Below the pieces are notes generated by a model, which did no database searches, was not told where the DNA came from, and saw nothing but the letters and a program-made list of their open reading frames with translations. A DNA stretch of 53,056 nt. Source: Udaeobacter sp025935755. GTDB lineage: Bacteria > Verrucomicrobiota > Verrucomicrobiia > Chthoniobacterales > UBA10450. The stretch spans positions 1 through 53,056 of the forward strand of contig DASUKN010000076.1 of NCBI GenBank assembly GCA_036278715.1, read 5' to 3'. Positions 46,262 through 53,056 of the stretch are shown piece after piece (the first letter of the stretch is position 1; every line of letters begins with the position of its first letter). Position numbers and translations under genes: made by a program.

Positions 46262-46274
46262 AAAAATGTATTTG
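46262..46274. promoter_or_regulatory. Possible NsrR/Rrf2 half-site upstream of ric
   Basis: AAAAATGTATTTG resembles one half of the NsrR-type consensus (ATGTATTT-like). It lies in the 95-base gap between the hemerythrin remnant and ric, about 45 bases before the ric start. The second half-site is not clear. Weak candidate. Confidence 0.25.
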
Positions 46275-46320
46275 CGGTACAGCTTTAGGAGCCGTAGGAC
46301 TCTTGTAACAAAATTACGCC

Positions 46321-47052
46321 ATGAAAAACATCACCGCTGACATCACCGTTGGAGAAATCGTTCGCGCCTTCCCGGCCAGCTCGCGCCTCTTTGAAAATCT
46401 CGGAATCGACTATTGCTGCGGAGGGAAAAAAACGTTGCGCGACGTATGCCAGACCCGAGAACTCGATCCTGCGCCGGTGGTCGCGATGCTCTCGGCGCTC
46501 GATAGCTTTCCAGAGACGAGCCACCCCGATCCCGATACCATCACCCTGAGAGAGCTCTGCGATCACATCGAACGAATTCACCATGGCTATCTGCGCGAAG
46601 AACTTCCCCGGCTCGACTTTATGACTAAAAAAGTCGCCGCCGTGCATGGCGACAGCGAACCGCGGCTGGTCGAACTCCGGCGCGTGTTCGAGAATTTTAA
46701 CGCGAAGGTTGCTTCTCACACTCGGGATGAGGACGAAAATGTCTTCCCCGCGATTCGTAAGTTGGAAGCGGCCAAAGGCGAGAAGAGCGACAGCTTTTCC
46801 GATTTCTCTGCGGAATTTGAGAAGCTGGAAGCAGAGCACGAGAAAACCGGAGTAGCTTTGGCGCAGTTCAAGGCGCTGACCGACGGCTACACGCCGCCGG
46901 AATGGGCCTGCAACACTTTGCGCGCGCTCTATGATGGACTCGCGTGTCTCGAGAAGGACATGCACCAGCATGTGCATGAGGAAAATAACGTGCTCTTCCC
47001 GAAGACCCTCGCCCTGACACGAGCGGAAGCGACGGCTTCCGCTGTTGTCTGA
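46321..47052 (+). CDS. ric: Iron-sulfur cluster repair di-iron protein (RIC/YtfE/ScdA)
   Basis: A 243-residue cytoplasmic protein. Residues 1-60 form the ScdA N-terminal domain with VGEIVRAFPASSRLFENLGI and the DYCCGG motif near 30-35. Residues 80-235 are a hemerythrin-type di-iron four-helix bundle with the His/Glu ligand sets HIERIHHGYLREE, ASHTRDEDENVFP, EHEKTGVALA and HQHVHEENNVLFP. It repairs Fe-S clusters after nitrosative and oxidative stress. Divergent from the NsrR-like regulator block, which fits NsrR control. Confidence 0.93.
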   Translation: MKNITADITVGEIVRAFPASSRLFENLGIDYCCGGKKTLRDVCQTRELDPAPVVAMLSALDSFPETSHPDPDTITLRELCDHIERIHHGYLREELPRLDFMTKKVAAVHGDSEPRLVELRRVFENFNAKVASHTRDEDENVFPAIRKLEAAKGEKSDSFSDFSAEFEKLEAEHEKTGVALAQFKALTDGYTPPEWACNTLRALYDGLACLEKDMHQHVHEENNVLFPKTLALTRAEATASAVV

Positions 47053-47079
47053 ATCAGATGCTGACCTTGGCGGCACGAG

Positions 47080-48045
47080 ATGAAGCTTAACGTTCCAAGA
47101 GCGCTGCAACTGGACGAAGAATCCATTTGCAAATCGGTTCGAGCAGCCGTCGAGAGCGGCGGTGAGACTGGCGAGGCCGCTGGGATTCTGGAAGCGATCC
47201 TCTTGCCGCATCTGGCAAAGGAACGAGTGGACGTCCTGGAACCGCTCGCCCTTTTGCCGCGGCTCGCGCGCGGAGAAGTGACTTCGGAAATGGCGCAAAT
47301 GCTTCCGCAAATTGATCGGTTGAAGAGCGACTTGCGCGATTTGCGGGTGGAGCACGCGACGATCCTTTCCGCGATAAAACGATTCATCGCCGCTGCTCGT
47401 GAAGAAGGAAAATCGCATCAAGCCCGCTTTGCCGAGCGCCTTCTTTTCCGGGCGTGGCTCACCGAATCAGTCTTTACTCCTTTGGCAATGCTGATCGGCA
47501 GATATCTGGAGCTCAGACTTAATCACAAAGTCTCTTCGACCCCGCCAGCTTCGACCGCATCCCGGGCTTCAAGCCTTGAGTTACCTGAAGCCCTGCAGCT
47601 TAGTCATGCGCAATTCAGTGCCGCCCTGAAAAATCTCACGCGCGCGGGAGGCCGCACCACGTCCGCCGCGAACGCCATCACCAAACTCCTGGAACCGCAC
47701 CTCCAACACGAAGAGACGAAGGTCCTGCAAATCCTTGGCCTGCTCGCGCCGCTTGCTGCGGGCGAGTTCGATCCTGCGTGGCTCGGCGACGTTGCGCAAT
47801 GGGAGGAGCTGGAGACTAACGAATCCGCGCTCCATCTCGAGCATCGCAAGCTGGTTGCCGCGGGAGAAGAGCTCCTCGCCATCGGGCGCGAAGAAGACAC
47901 CCGAGACACTCTCGACTTTGCGGAGCGTCTGCTTTTGCGCATCCGGCTCGATGAAGAGGTATTCTATCGGGCGGCGTTATTCATCCGCAACTATTTAAGA
48001 CTGCGCGCTGGCAAGGAATCTCTCGAACGAACGTCATCTCTCTGA
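47080..48045 (+). CDS. Tandem hemerythrin-like two-domain protein
   Basis: A 321-residue protein made of two related helical halves (about 1-150 and 175-315). Both carry the pattern LLPHLxxE...LxxL.PLAxGE found also in the secreted protein at 50092. The second half keeps LEPHLQHEETKVLQILGLLA, LEHRKLVAAGEELL and DEEVFYRAALFI. The first half keeps LLPHLAKERVDVLEPLALL and HATILSAIKRF but has lost several His. So one half may bind a di-iron site and the other may be structural. It starts 27 bases after ric, so likely one operon. Family assignment is by internal comparison and inference. Confidence 0.65.
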   Translation: MKLNVPRALQLDEESICKSVRAAVESGGETGEAAGILEAILLPHLAKERVDVLEPLALLPRLARGEVTSEMAQMLPQIDRLKSDLRDLRVEHATILSAIKRFIAAAREEGKSHQARFAERLLFRAWLTESVFTPLAMLIGRYLELRLNHKVSSTPPASTASRASSLELPEALQLSHAQFSAALKNLTRAGGRTTSAANAITKLLEPHLQHEETKVLQILGLLAPLAAGEFDPAWLGDVAQWEELETNESALHLEHRKLVAAGEELLAIGREEDTRDTLDFAERLLLRIRLDEEVFYRAALFIRNYLRLRAGKESLERTSSL

Positions 48046-48054
48046 GTTATCCTT

Positions 48055-48945
48055 ATGAAAATAGATACTGAACTTCCGCTCCCGGGAGTCGAGCTGACGG
48101 CTGGCAAAATGCCCGGGCATTGGCTACTCGCGCGCCTGGGCAAACGCGTCCTGCGACCGGGTGGACTGGAGTTGACGCGATCGATGCTACACTCGTTAGG
48201 CATACATCGCGCTGACGCCGTGGTCGAGTTTGCGCCTGGTCTGGGGGTTACCACCGAGCTTGCGCTGAAGTATCAGCCCGCCTCTTACATTGGGATTGAA
48301 GAGAATGAAGCGGCCGCCAATCGCATCGGTAGCAGACTCACAAGCCTCAGGCAAAAATGTCTGGTTGCGAGCGCGTCAGATACCGGGCTGCCGGGGGGCA
48401 GCGCTACAGTTGTCTTTGGAGAAGCGATGCTGACGATGCAAGGGCCGGCTCAAAAATCAGCGATCGTGCGAGAGGCAGCTCGGATATTGAAACCAGCCGG
48501 CCGTTACGGCATTCACGAGCTCTGCCTTGTGCCTGAAGATTTGGACGAGACGATCAAACTCGAAATCCAACACACCCTCTCTCAAACGATTCGCGTTGGG
48601 GCGAGACCGTTGACCGCAAATGAATGGCACGCCCTCCTCCAAAAGGAAGGTTTCAATGTTCGCACTGAAGTATTCCGCCCGATGCGATTGTTAAAACCGG
48701 GCCGGCTTATTCAAGACGAAGGTTTCCAGGGAGCGGTGCGGTTTGGTTCGAATCTTCTCCGAGATGCCGAAGCACGCCGACGTGTCATCGCGATGCGCCG
48801 GGTTTTCGCTAAATACCGGCGACATCTTTCGGCGATCATGCTCGTTGGCATCAAACGTCCCGGGCGCGCGCCAAACGACGCTCATCCAAAAGAGGTATTT
48901 CACCACAACAACGGCACTCCATTTGGGGCCGACAGTTGGAAATAA
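48055..48945 (+). CDS. Class I SAM-dependent methyltransferase
   Basis: A 296-residue protein with a Rossmann methyltransferase fold. Motif I is VVEFAPGLGVTTELAL near residue 61, with an acidic residue in IGIEENEAA near 82. Motif IV-like VFGEAMLTM and the post-motif ILKPAGRYGIHELCL follow. Substrate is unknown. Nine bases after the tandem hemerythrin gene, so part of the ric operon. It might modify a small molecule or lipid in the stress response; no direct evidence. Confidence 0.8.
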   Translation: MKIDTELPLPGVELTAGKMPGHWLLARLGKRVLRPGGLELTRSMLHSLGIHRADAVVEFAPGLGVTTELALKYQPASYIGIEENEAAANRIGSRLTSLRQKCLVASASDTGLPGGSATVVFGEAMLTMQGPAQKSAIVREAARILKPAGRYGIHELCLVPEDLDETIKLEIQHTLSQTIRVGARPLTANEWHALLQKEGFNVRTEVFRPMRLLKPGRLIQDEGFQGAVRFGSNLLRDAEARRRVIAMRRVFAKYRRHLSAIMLVGIKRPGRAPNDAHPKEVFHHNNGTPFGADSWK

Positions 48946-48973
48946 GCTGGGGCCGCGCTAGCTTTTCCTAACC

Positions 48974-49729
48974 GTGAATTTTCATCTCAAGGTGTGGCGA
49001 CAACCAGATGCCGCGACAACGGGAAAATTGCTCGATTACGAAGCAGCAGATATTTCGCCGGACACGTCGTTCCTTGAGATGCTCGACATCGTCAACGAGC
49101 AACTGGTGCAGCGCGGAGAAGAACCGATCGCATTCGATTCGGATTGTCGCGAAGGCATTTGCGGCACGTGCTCGTTGACGATCAATGGCGAGGCGCATGG
49201 GCCCAACCACCCTGGCGCGGCCTGCGAGGTTTACATGCGTTCTTTCCGCGATCGCGACACCATCATTGTTGAGCCCTTTCGCGCGAGAGCCTTCCCGATC
49301 ATCAAGGATCTGGTGATCGATCGCAGCGCGCTGGATCGGGTCGTGCAAGCCGGTGGTTTTATTTCTGCCCGGACCGGTTCCGCGCCCGAGGCGAACTCGG
49401 TTCTCGTGCCAAAAAGCAAGGCTGACCTCGCGATGGAAGCAGCCGCTTGCATCGGTTGCGGCGCGTGTGTGGCTGCGTGTCCAAATGCTTCCGCGATGTT
49501 ATTTACAGGCGCCAAGGTTTCCCATCTCGCCCTTCTGCCGCAAGGCGCACCAGAACGTCATCGTCGTGTTCTCGGCATGGTTCGCGCAATGGACGAGGAA
49601 GCCTTTGGCAATTGCACAAACATTTACGAATGCGTTGCAGTCTGCCCGGCGGGGATCAGCGGAAGCGTGATGGCAAGGATGTATCGCGAATATGCCGTCG
49701 CGAAATTGCTCGAGAAGGCAGGTGAGTAA
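48974..49729 (+). CDS. sdhB: Succinate dehydrogenase / fumarate reductase iron-sulfur subunit (orphan)
   Basis: A 251-residue SdhB/FrdB. The 2Fe-2S ligands are Cys58, Cys63 and Cys66 (SDCREGICGTCSLTI) and Cys84. The 4Fe-4S/3Fe-4S region is CIGCGACVAACPNASAML, then CTNIYECVAVCPAGISGS. It passes electrons from the flavoprotein subunit to quinone. GTG start at 48974, 28 bases after the methyltransferase gene. No sdhA or sdhC lies in the window, so it is separated from its complex genes or is a second copy. Confidence 0.9.
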   Translation: MNFHLKVWRQPDAATTGKLLDYEAADISPDTSFLEMLDIVNEQLVQRGEEPIAFDSDCREGICGTCSLTINGEAHGPNHPGAACEVYMRSFRDRDTIIVEPFRARAFPIIKDLVIDRSALDRVVQAGGFISARTGSAPEANSVLVPKSKADLAMEAAACIGCGACVAACPNASAMLFTGAKVSHLALLPQGAPERHRRVLGMVRAMDEEAFGNCTNIYECVAVCPAGISGSVMARMYREYAVAKLLEKAGE

Positions 49730-49789
49730 GGCATAACGAAGCGATCGTCTTGAAACAATTATTGGAGAGGAGCTAAGAAAGATAACTCA

Positions 49790-49990
49790 AAGAGATAGCG
49801 GGCGGCGTGCAATATCCAGGCGTGGACATTTAACGGCACCGTGCCAGGACCGATTCTCTTGTTCGCCAGAGGCAAACACTCAACGTCATCTTCGCCAACA
49901 ACGGCACAATGCGGCACTCGATCGACTTCCACGCCGCCCAGCTCGCGCCTGATATCGCGTATCGGTCCAGGTCGGTTTCTGGAGAAGCAT
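49790..49990 (+). pseudogene. NirK-like/multicopper oxidase N-terminal fragment
   Basis: Pieces in two to three frames read as the first cupredoxin domain of a copper nitrite reductase or related multicopper oxidase: KEIAGGVQY, then AWTFNGTVPGPIL, then QTLNVIFANNGTMRHSIDFH with AAQLAPDIAYRS. Copper-ligand histidines sit in the last piece. At least two indels separate them, and the rest of the protein is gone. The ric and hemerythrin genes alongside would answer the NO such an enzyme makes. Confidence 0.7.
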
Positions 49991-50091
49991 AATCAAAATC
50001 TATCGGTTTCATTGAATGTGAGTCCTAGTTGCCGAAATGATGGCGCCTAATTTGTTGTGCCACCTCACGTTTGAGCTTGGTTTCTAATGTC

Positions 50092-50682
50092 ATGAAAAAA
50101 TCCATCTGCGTTCACGTTTTTTTTACCATCGCCGCCGCGCTGCTCGTCATCACATTGAGCGCGCCGATGGCTGTCCACGCCCAGACCTCGAAACATTCCG
50201 AGCCGCATGGGCACGATTCAAAAATTCAGATTCCGGAGGCGATGCGCCTGGAACACATGGAAATCCACGACGGCCTTGTCAGCGCGACCAAGGTGCCGGG
50301 ACAAGTCGGTGAGGCTGCGCGCAAACTCGCCGCTGTGCTGGATCCTCATTTCGTCCGCGAAGAACAAATCGCCCTGCCGCCATTGGGGCTGCTCGCGCCA
50401 CTCTCGCGCGGTGAGTTCACCCCGGAGATGCGCGAAGTCCTGCCGATGACCGACGCGCTGCACGCGGAACTTCCCCGCATGCTCGCGGAGCACAAGGCAA
50501 TCCACACCGCGACGGTGCGACTGGGCGAAGCCGCGAAAGCCGCGGGTGATGCTACGGTCGAACGCCTCGCCGAAATGCTAAAGGTGCATGCGCAGACCGA
50601 AGAAGAGGTGTTCTACCCGGCCGCGCTTCTCGTGGGCGATGTCGTGCGCGCCCGCTCAGCGACCGGAACCAACCAACATTAG
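50092..50682 (+). CDS. Exported hemerythrin-like protein
   Basis: A 196-residue protein with a signal peptide (MKKSICVHVFFTIAAALLVI, cleavage near AVHAQ). The mature part is one hemerythrin-like four-helix unit with LEHMEIHDGLVSAT, LDPHFVREEQIALPPLGLLA, MLAEHKAIHTATVRL and VHAQTEEEVFYPAALL. The His/Glu ligand set is more complete than in the tandem protein at 47080, to which it is clearly related. It may bind iron, oxygen or NO in the periplasm. The frame begins with TTG at 50071; I chose the ATG at 50092. Confidence 0.75.
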   Translation: MKKSICVHVFFTIAAALLVITLSAPMAVHAQTSKHSEPHGHDSKIQIPEAMRLEHMEIHDGLVSATKVPGQVGEAARKLAAVLDPHFVREEQIALPPLGLLAPLSRGEFTPEMREVLPMTDALHAELPRMLAEHKAIHTATVRLGEAAKAAGDATVERLAEMLKVHAQTEEEVFYPAALLVGDVVRARSATGTNQH

Positions 50683-50741
50683 TTTCAATTGACGACGTTG
50701 ATCGGAATTTGAACGACTTCTCGACCAACCAAGTATTTTCA

Positions 50742-50990
50742 TGAAAAAGTCCATTTACGTTACCAGTCAGGATAAGCAGCGTTTCCAAGATTTGCTCGCT
50801 GTGACGGCCGCTTCCGGCCCGCCGTCGACAGGGAGATTGGAAACCGCTCACAGACGAATTGCGTCGCGCGATCATCGTGGCGCCTAACGAAGTTCCGGCA
50901 GACGTGATCACATGAATTCCCGCGCCGACCTGGTGGACCCGGATAACGATCTCCCAAGGCGTGTTGATACGCTTAATCCCTTCGCGAAAG
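50742..50990 (+). pseudogene. Rnk-like pseudogene 2
   Basis: It starts with a good ATG: KKSIYVTSQDKQRFQDLLAV. The frame then shifts: LTDELRRAIIVAPNEVPADV is read in another frame, and NSRADLVDPDN in yet another. The C-terminal half is missing after about 50990. It is a diverged paralogue of the copy at 42181; the first 15 codons agree at the protein level but DNA identity is moderate, so this is not a recent duplication. Confidence 0.7.
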
Positions 50991-51084
50991 TCCACACCAC
51001 AACCTTTACTTATCCGGCAGCAAATTCGCTCCAACCGACAAGGAAGGTATCGCGTAAAATTGAGCAACAATCGCTCCAGTCAGA

Positions 51085-51636
51085 ATGATCGCTTACAAAA
51101 CATCAAAAGGCGCAAGAATCCTGTTTGTAGGTATCAATCCACATCCCGGCTCTTACCGACGCGGGGTTCCCTTCTCCAACAATAAGATGTTCTGGTATCT
51201 CCTGAATCGCGCCGGCCTGCTTCACGAAACTGAGAGTGATCTGAAAAACGACCAATCGCTCAAGGCAATCTACGACAAGAAATTCCTGTCGGAATACGGA
51301 TTGAACTTCGTAAACCTGGTGGACCGCCCCACAGTTGATGTGACTATGTTGAAGAAAGGGGAAGCGGAGGCTGGGATCAGGCGGCTGTCAAAAATCATTC
51401 GAAGCTATAAACCGCGCGTGGTTTGCTTCATCGGTAAAATTGCGTTCAACACTTTTTACCGTATTCGAAAATGCGATTGGGGTTGGCAGAAGGCGATAGA
51501 GGGCGTGCCGGTTTATCTCATGCGCTTTCCCATCCGCGGTCCGGCCTCAGTACGCGTGAAAGAGTTGAAAGAACTGAAACGAGCCAGTGGTCGCCTTGCT
51601 CGCGCAGAGTCCAATCCTGCTTGCATAATTAAATAA
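51085..51636 (+). CDS. Mug-type uracil/thymine-DNA glycosylase family protein
   Basis: A 183-residue protein of the uracil-DNA glycosylase superfamily, mismatch-specific (Mug/TDG) branch. The motif ILFVGINPHPGSYRRGVPFS near residue 12 carries the catalytic-loop Asn. A LNFVNLVDRPTVDV segment follows, then VVCFIGKIAFNTFYR as the beta-strand before the lesion-binding region. It removes U or mispaired bases from DNA. Convergent with the glutaredoxin-like gene, overlapping 8 bases. Confidence 0.82.
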   Translation: MIAYKTSKGARILFVGINPHPGSYRRGVPFSNNKMFWYLLNRAGLLHETESDLKNDQSLKAIYDKKFLSEYGLNFVNLVDRPTVDVTMLKKGEAEAGIRRLSKIIRSYKPRVVCFIGKIAFNTFYRIRKCDWGWQKAIEGVPVYLMRFPIRGPASVRVKELKELKRASGRLARAESNPACIIK

Positions 51637-51874
51637 CGATTCCTCTTTTCTCCAAGACTTGCGCCACTTCTTCCACGCTGGCATCTGGCAAAATCACGCC
51701 ATCGACGCTAAGCGTCGGACTCTTACTCTGACCCGAGATCGCCTCGATCTCCCTGGCATAGGCAGGGTTAGTCGTCACATTCTTTATCTCGTAAGGAATA
51801 TTCATTTCGTTCAGAAAGCCCATGACTGCGGCTGACCAGGGACAGCCGGATTTTCGGTAGAGAGTGATTTTCAT
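51629..51874 (-). CDS. Glutaredoxin-like protein
   Basis: An 81-residue thioredoxin-fold protein with a monothiol-type CPWS site (Cys11 in LYRKSGCPWSAAVMGFL), cis-Pro region SPTLSVDG and the ending VEEVAQVLEKRGI. It likely handles glutathione-mixed disulfides or Fe-S transfer. Small single gene beside a dead P-type ATPase. Confidence 0.82.
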   Translation of the reverse strand: MKITLYRKSGCPWSAAVMGFLNEMNIPYEIKNVTTNPAYAREIEAISGQSKSPTLSVDGVILPDASVEEVAQVLEKRGIVI

Positions 51875-51989
51875 ACCTCGAATTTCACCCGGTTGAACGC
51901 GAGCAACAATAGGCCCTGAGAAAAAACCTTACCGAGAAGTTCATCGCCCCACGCATGCAGAAGTGAGCACGCAAGACAATTGCGGAGAT

Positions 51990-52687
51990 CAAGCTGCGTT
52001 TGCTGCACGTAAATTCCTCCGCTATTTGCTCTCCTCAAACATCGGCGAAGTGATGACGATGTTCTTCGGCGTTCTCCTCGGCAAGACGATCGGCCTGGGA
52101 GCGACTGGCGGCGCGGTCGTGTTACCGCTGCTCGCCACACAGATTCTATGGATCAATTTGGTGACCGACGGCGCGCCTGCGCTCGCGCTCGGTGTCGATC
52201 CCGCGAACGAAAATTTGATGCAACGCCCGCCGCGTCCGCGAAGCGAAAGAGTCATCACTGCGCGGATGTGGCGCGGCATTTTCTTTGTCGGCGCGATCAT
52301 GACCGCGGGCACGGTCGGCGTCTTCGATGCGTCACTCCCGGGCGGTTCGATCGAAGGCGCAGGCGATATGCGCAGACAATGGCATTTACCACCCTGATCG
52401 TGTTTCAACTCTTCAATGTTTTTAACGCGCGTTCCGATACCCGCAGCGCTTTTCGTGGTTTGTTCCGCAATCACTGGCTCTGGATCGGGCTTGGTTTCTC
52501 CTTTGTCTTACAGCTGGCCGTAATCTATGTGCCGTTTTTGCGAAAGGCATTCTCGACCGTGAGCCTAACGACTGGTGACTGGCTGCGGTGCGCGATTGTC
52601 GCCAGCTCGGTCCTCTGGCTCGGCGAGTTGAGTAAGTTGATAATGCGTTTGCCTGCTGTATCCCGGACGAAGCGAGACTTCCTTTGA
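51990..52687 (+). pseudogene. Cation-transporting P-type ATPase, 5'-truncated and frameshifted
   Basis: Only the C-terminal membrane part of a PMA/SERCA-type ATPase remains, starting abruptly at RKFLRYLLSSNIGEVMTMFF and including TQILWINLVTDGAPALALGV. A one-base shift near 52370 moves the rest to another frame: TMAFTTLIVFQLFNVFNARS, then VSLTTGDWLRCAIV to the stop at 52687. The phosphorylation (DKTGT) and nucleotide domains are absent. On the minus strand just upstream (51871-52000) lies a fragment ending SQGLLLLAFNRVKFEV that I cannot identify; it meets the ATPase near 52000. Confidence 0.8.
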
Positions 52688-53008
52688 ACTGACCGCACCG
52701 CCGTGTGCGCAAAAGATGTTGCCCGAACCATCAGACGCCCCGGGGTAGCCTCATGCTGGCGAGGGCGGTCAGGAAATGCGCGTGTTCGTTTTCCGGCGTC
52801 GCGGGCCATTTGCATCTTCTCCCATACCCATCGGTCGAGGCATTCGGCCACGAGAGTTTCAAGGTCACGGTATTCGCACGATTCGCTTTCATACCCTAAT
52901 GCTATCGAAGCGATGCAATCTGAGTCTTAGTCACAAGACCGCCTGATGATAAACTGGCGATATGACCAAACCAAAAACAAACCAACAAAAAAACAGGAGA
53001 ATCTTCCC
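52688..53008. other. Gap before the last gene
   Basis: No reliable gene. The minus strand has a frame (52525-52851) with LDRWVWEKMQMARDAGKRTR, but it mostly shadows the ATPase remnant. The last 80 bases are A-rich and contain an AGGAGA ribosome-binding site for the next gene. Confidence 0.4.
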
Positions 53009-53056
53009 ATGCTAAAGATTATTGCACTCACGATTACCACCGCCGTTTTAGCGGCG
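53009..53056 (+). CDS. Start of an exported protein, cut by the right edge
   Basis: Sixteen codons are visible: MLKIIALTITTAVLAA, the beginning of a signal peptide. AGGAGA lies 9 bases before the ATG. Nothing more can be said. Confidence 0.55.
   Translation, partial: MLKIIALTITTAVLAA

Noticed and set aside
46285..47421. 378-residue minus-strand frame opposite ric
   Set aside because: It is antisense to ric and the tandem hemerythrin gene, which have clear family motifs; the minus product has no recognisable features.
42181..50990. The two rnk-like copies as flanking repeats of a mobile element
   Set aside because: They differ too much at DNA level to be recent duplicates, and no transposase or terminal repeats are seen.

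Overview
The window reads as a stretch of a Verrucomicrobiota chromosome, most likely a soil or freshwater Chthoniobacterales/Spartobacteria-type bacterium. That placement is an inference from gene content: a zinc-ribbon bactofilin next to a plain bactofilin, a DUF5069 protein, a fused cobA-hemD, a B-type SdhB and many small lineage-like orphans. I could not run a phylogeny. Coding density is high and most long genes are intact, but the accessory parts hold an unusual number of decayed genes.

Layout. 1-16 kb is mostly housekeeping: a TPR protein cut by the left edge, mutS, rpsU, and a tightly packed minus-strand heme operon (ccsA/hemX-like, hemA, hemC, cobA-hemD). These are followed by a secreted repeat fibre with a BclA-like C-terminal domain, apt, glnD, a sugar nucleotidyltransferase, DUF5069 and two bactofilins. 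At 16.1-17.8 kb there is an STT3-like GT-C membrane protein, then a tRNA with anticodon CAU. Next to the tRNA (17.97-18.9 kb) lies a mosaic of broken genes: an integrase N-terminus, an antisense glycoside hydrolase family 15 scrap and the C-terminus of an MFS transporter. 19-26.4 kb is a stress and accessory zone with a baeRF-like protein, Dps, small orphans, an ester-cyclase pseudogene, a DsbA-NhaA fusion, a transaldolase remnant and a PRC-barrel protein.

26.5-39.5 kb is a carbohydrate locus. A 2863-residue cyclic beta-1,2-glucan synthase overlaps a phosphoglucomutase by 4 bases. They face a convergent pair made of a PF10091/GH144-like hydrolase and a GH39-like hydrolase, which also overlap by 4 bases. 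Together this looks like a make-and-break module for beta-1,2-glucan, with Pgm feeding UDP-glucose synthesis.

39.6-42 kb carries DUF488, a flavin oxidoreductase, DUF2945 and an L,D-transpeptidase with a second degenerate domain. 42.2-51 kb is built around nitric oxide and iron: an NsrR-like Rrf2 regulator overlapping a histidine kinase, a divergent ric (ytfE/scdA), a frameshifted hemerythrin, a tandem hemerythrin-like protein, a secreted hemerythrin-like protein and a scrap of a NirK-like copper oxidase. A TehA/SLAC1-type channel, a methyltransferase and an orphan sdhB sit among them, and two decayed rnk-like genes lie at its edges. The right end has a Mug-type DNA glycosylase, a glutaredoxin-like protein, a 5'-truncated and frameshifted P-type ATPase, and the start of an exported protein cut by the window.
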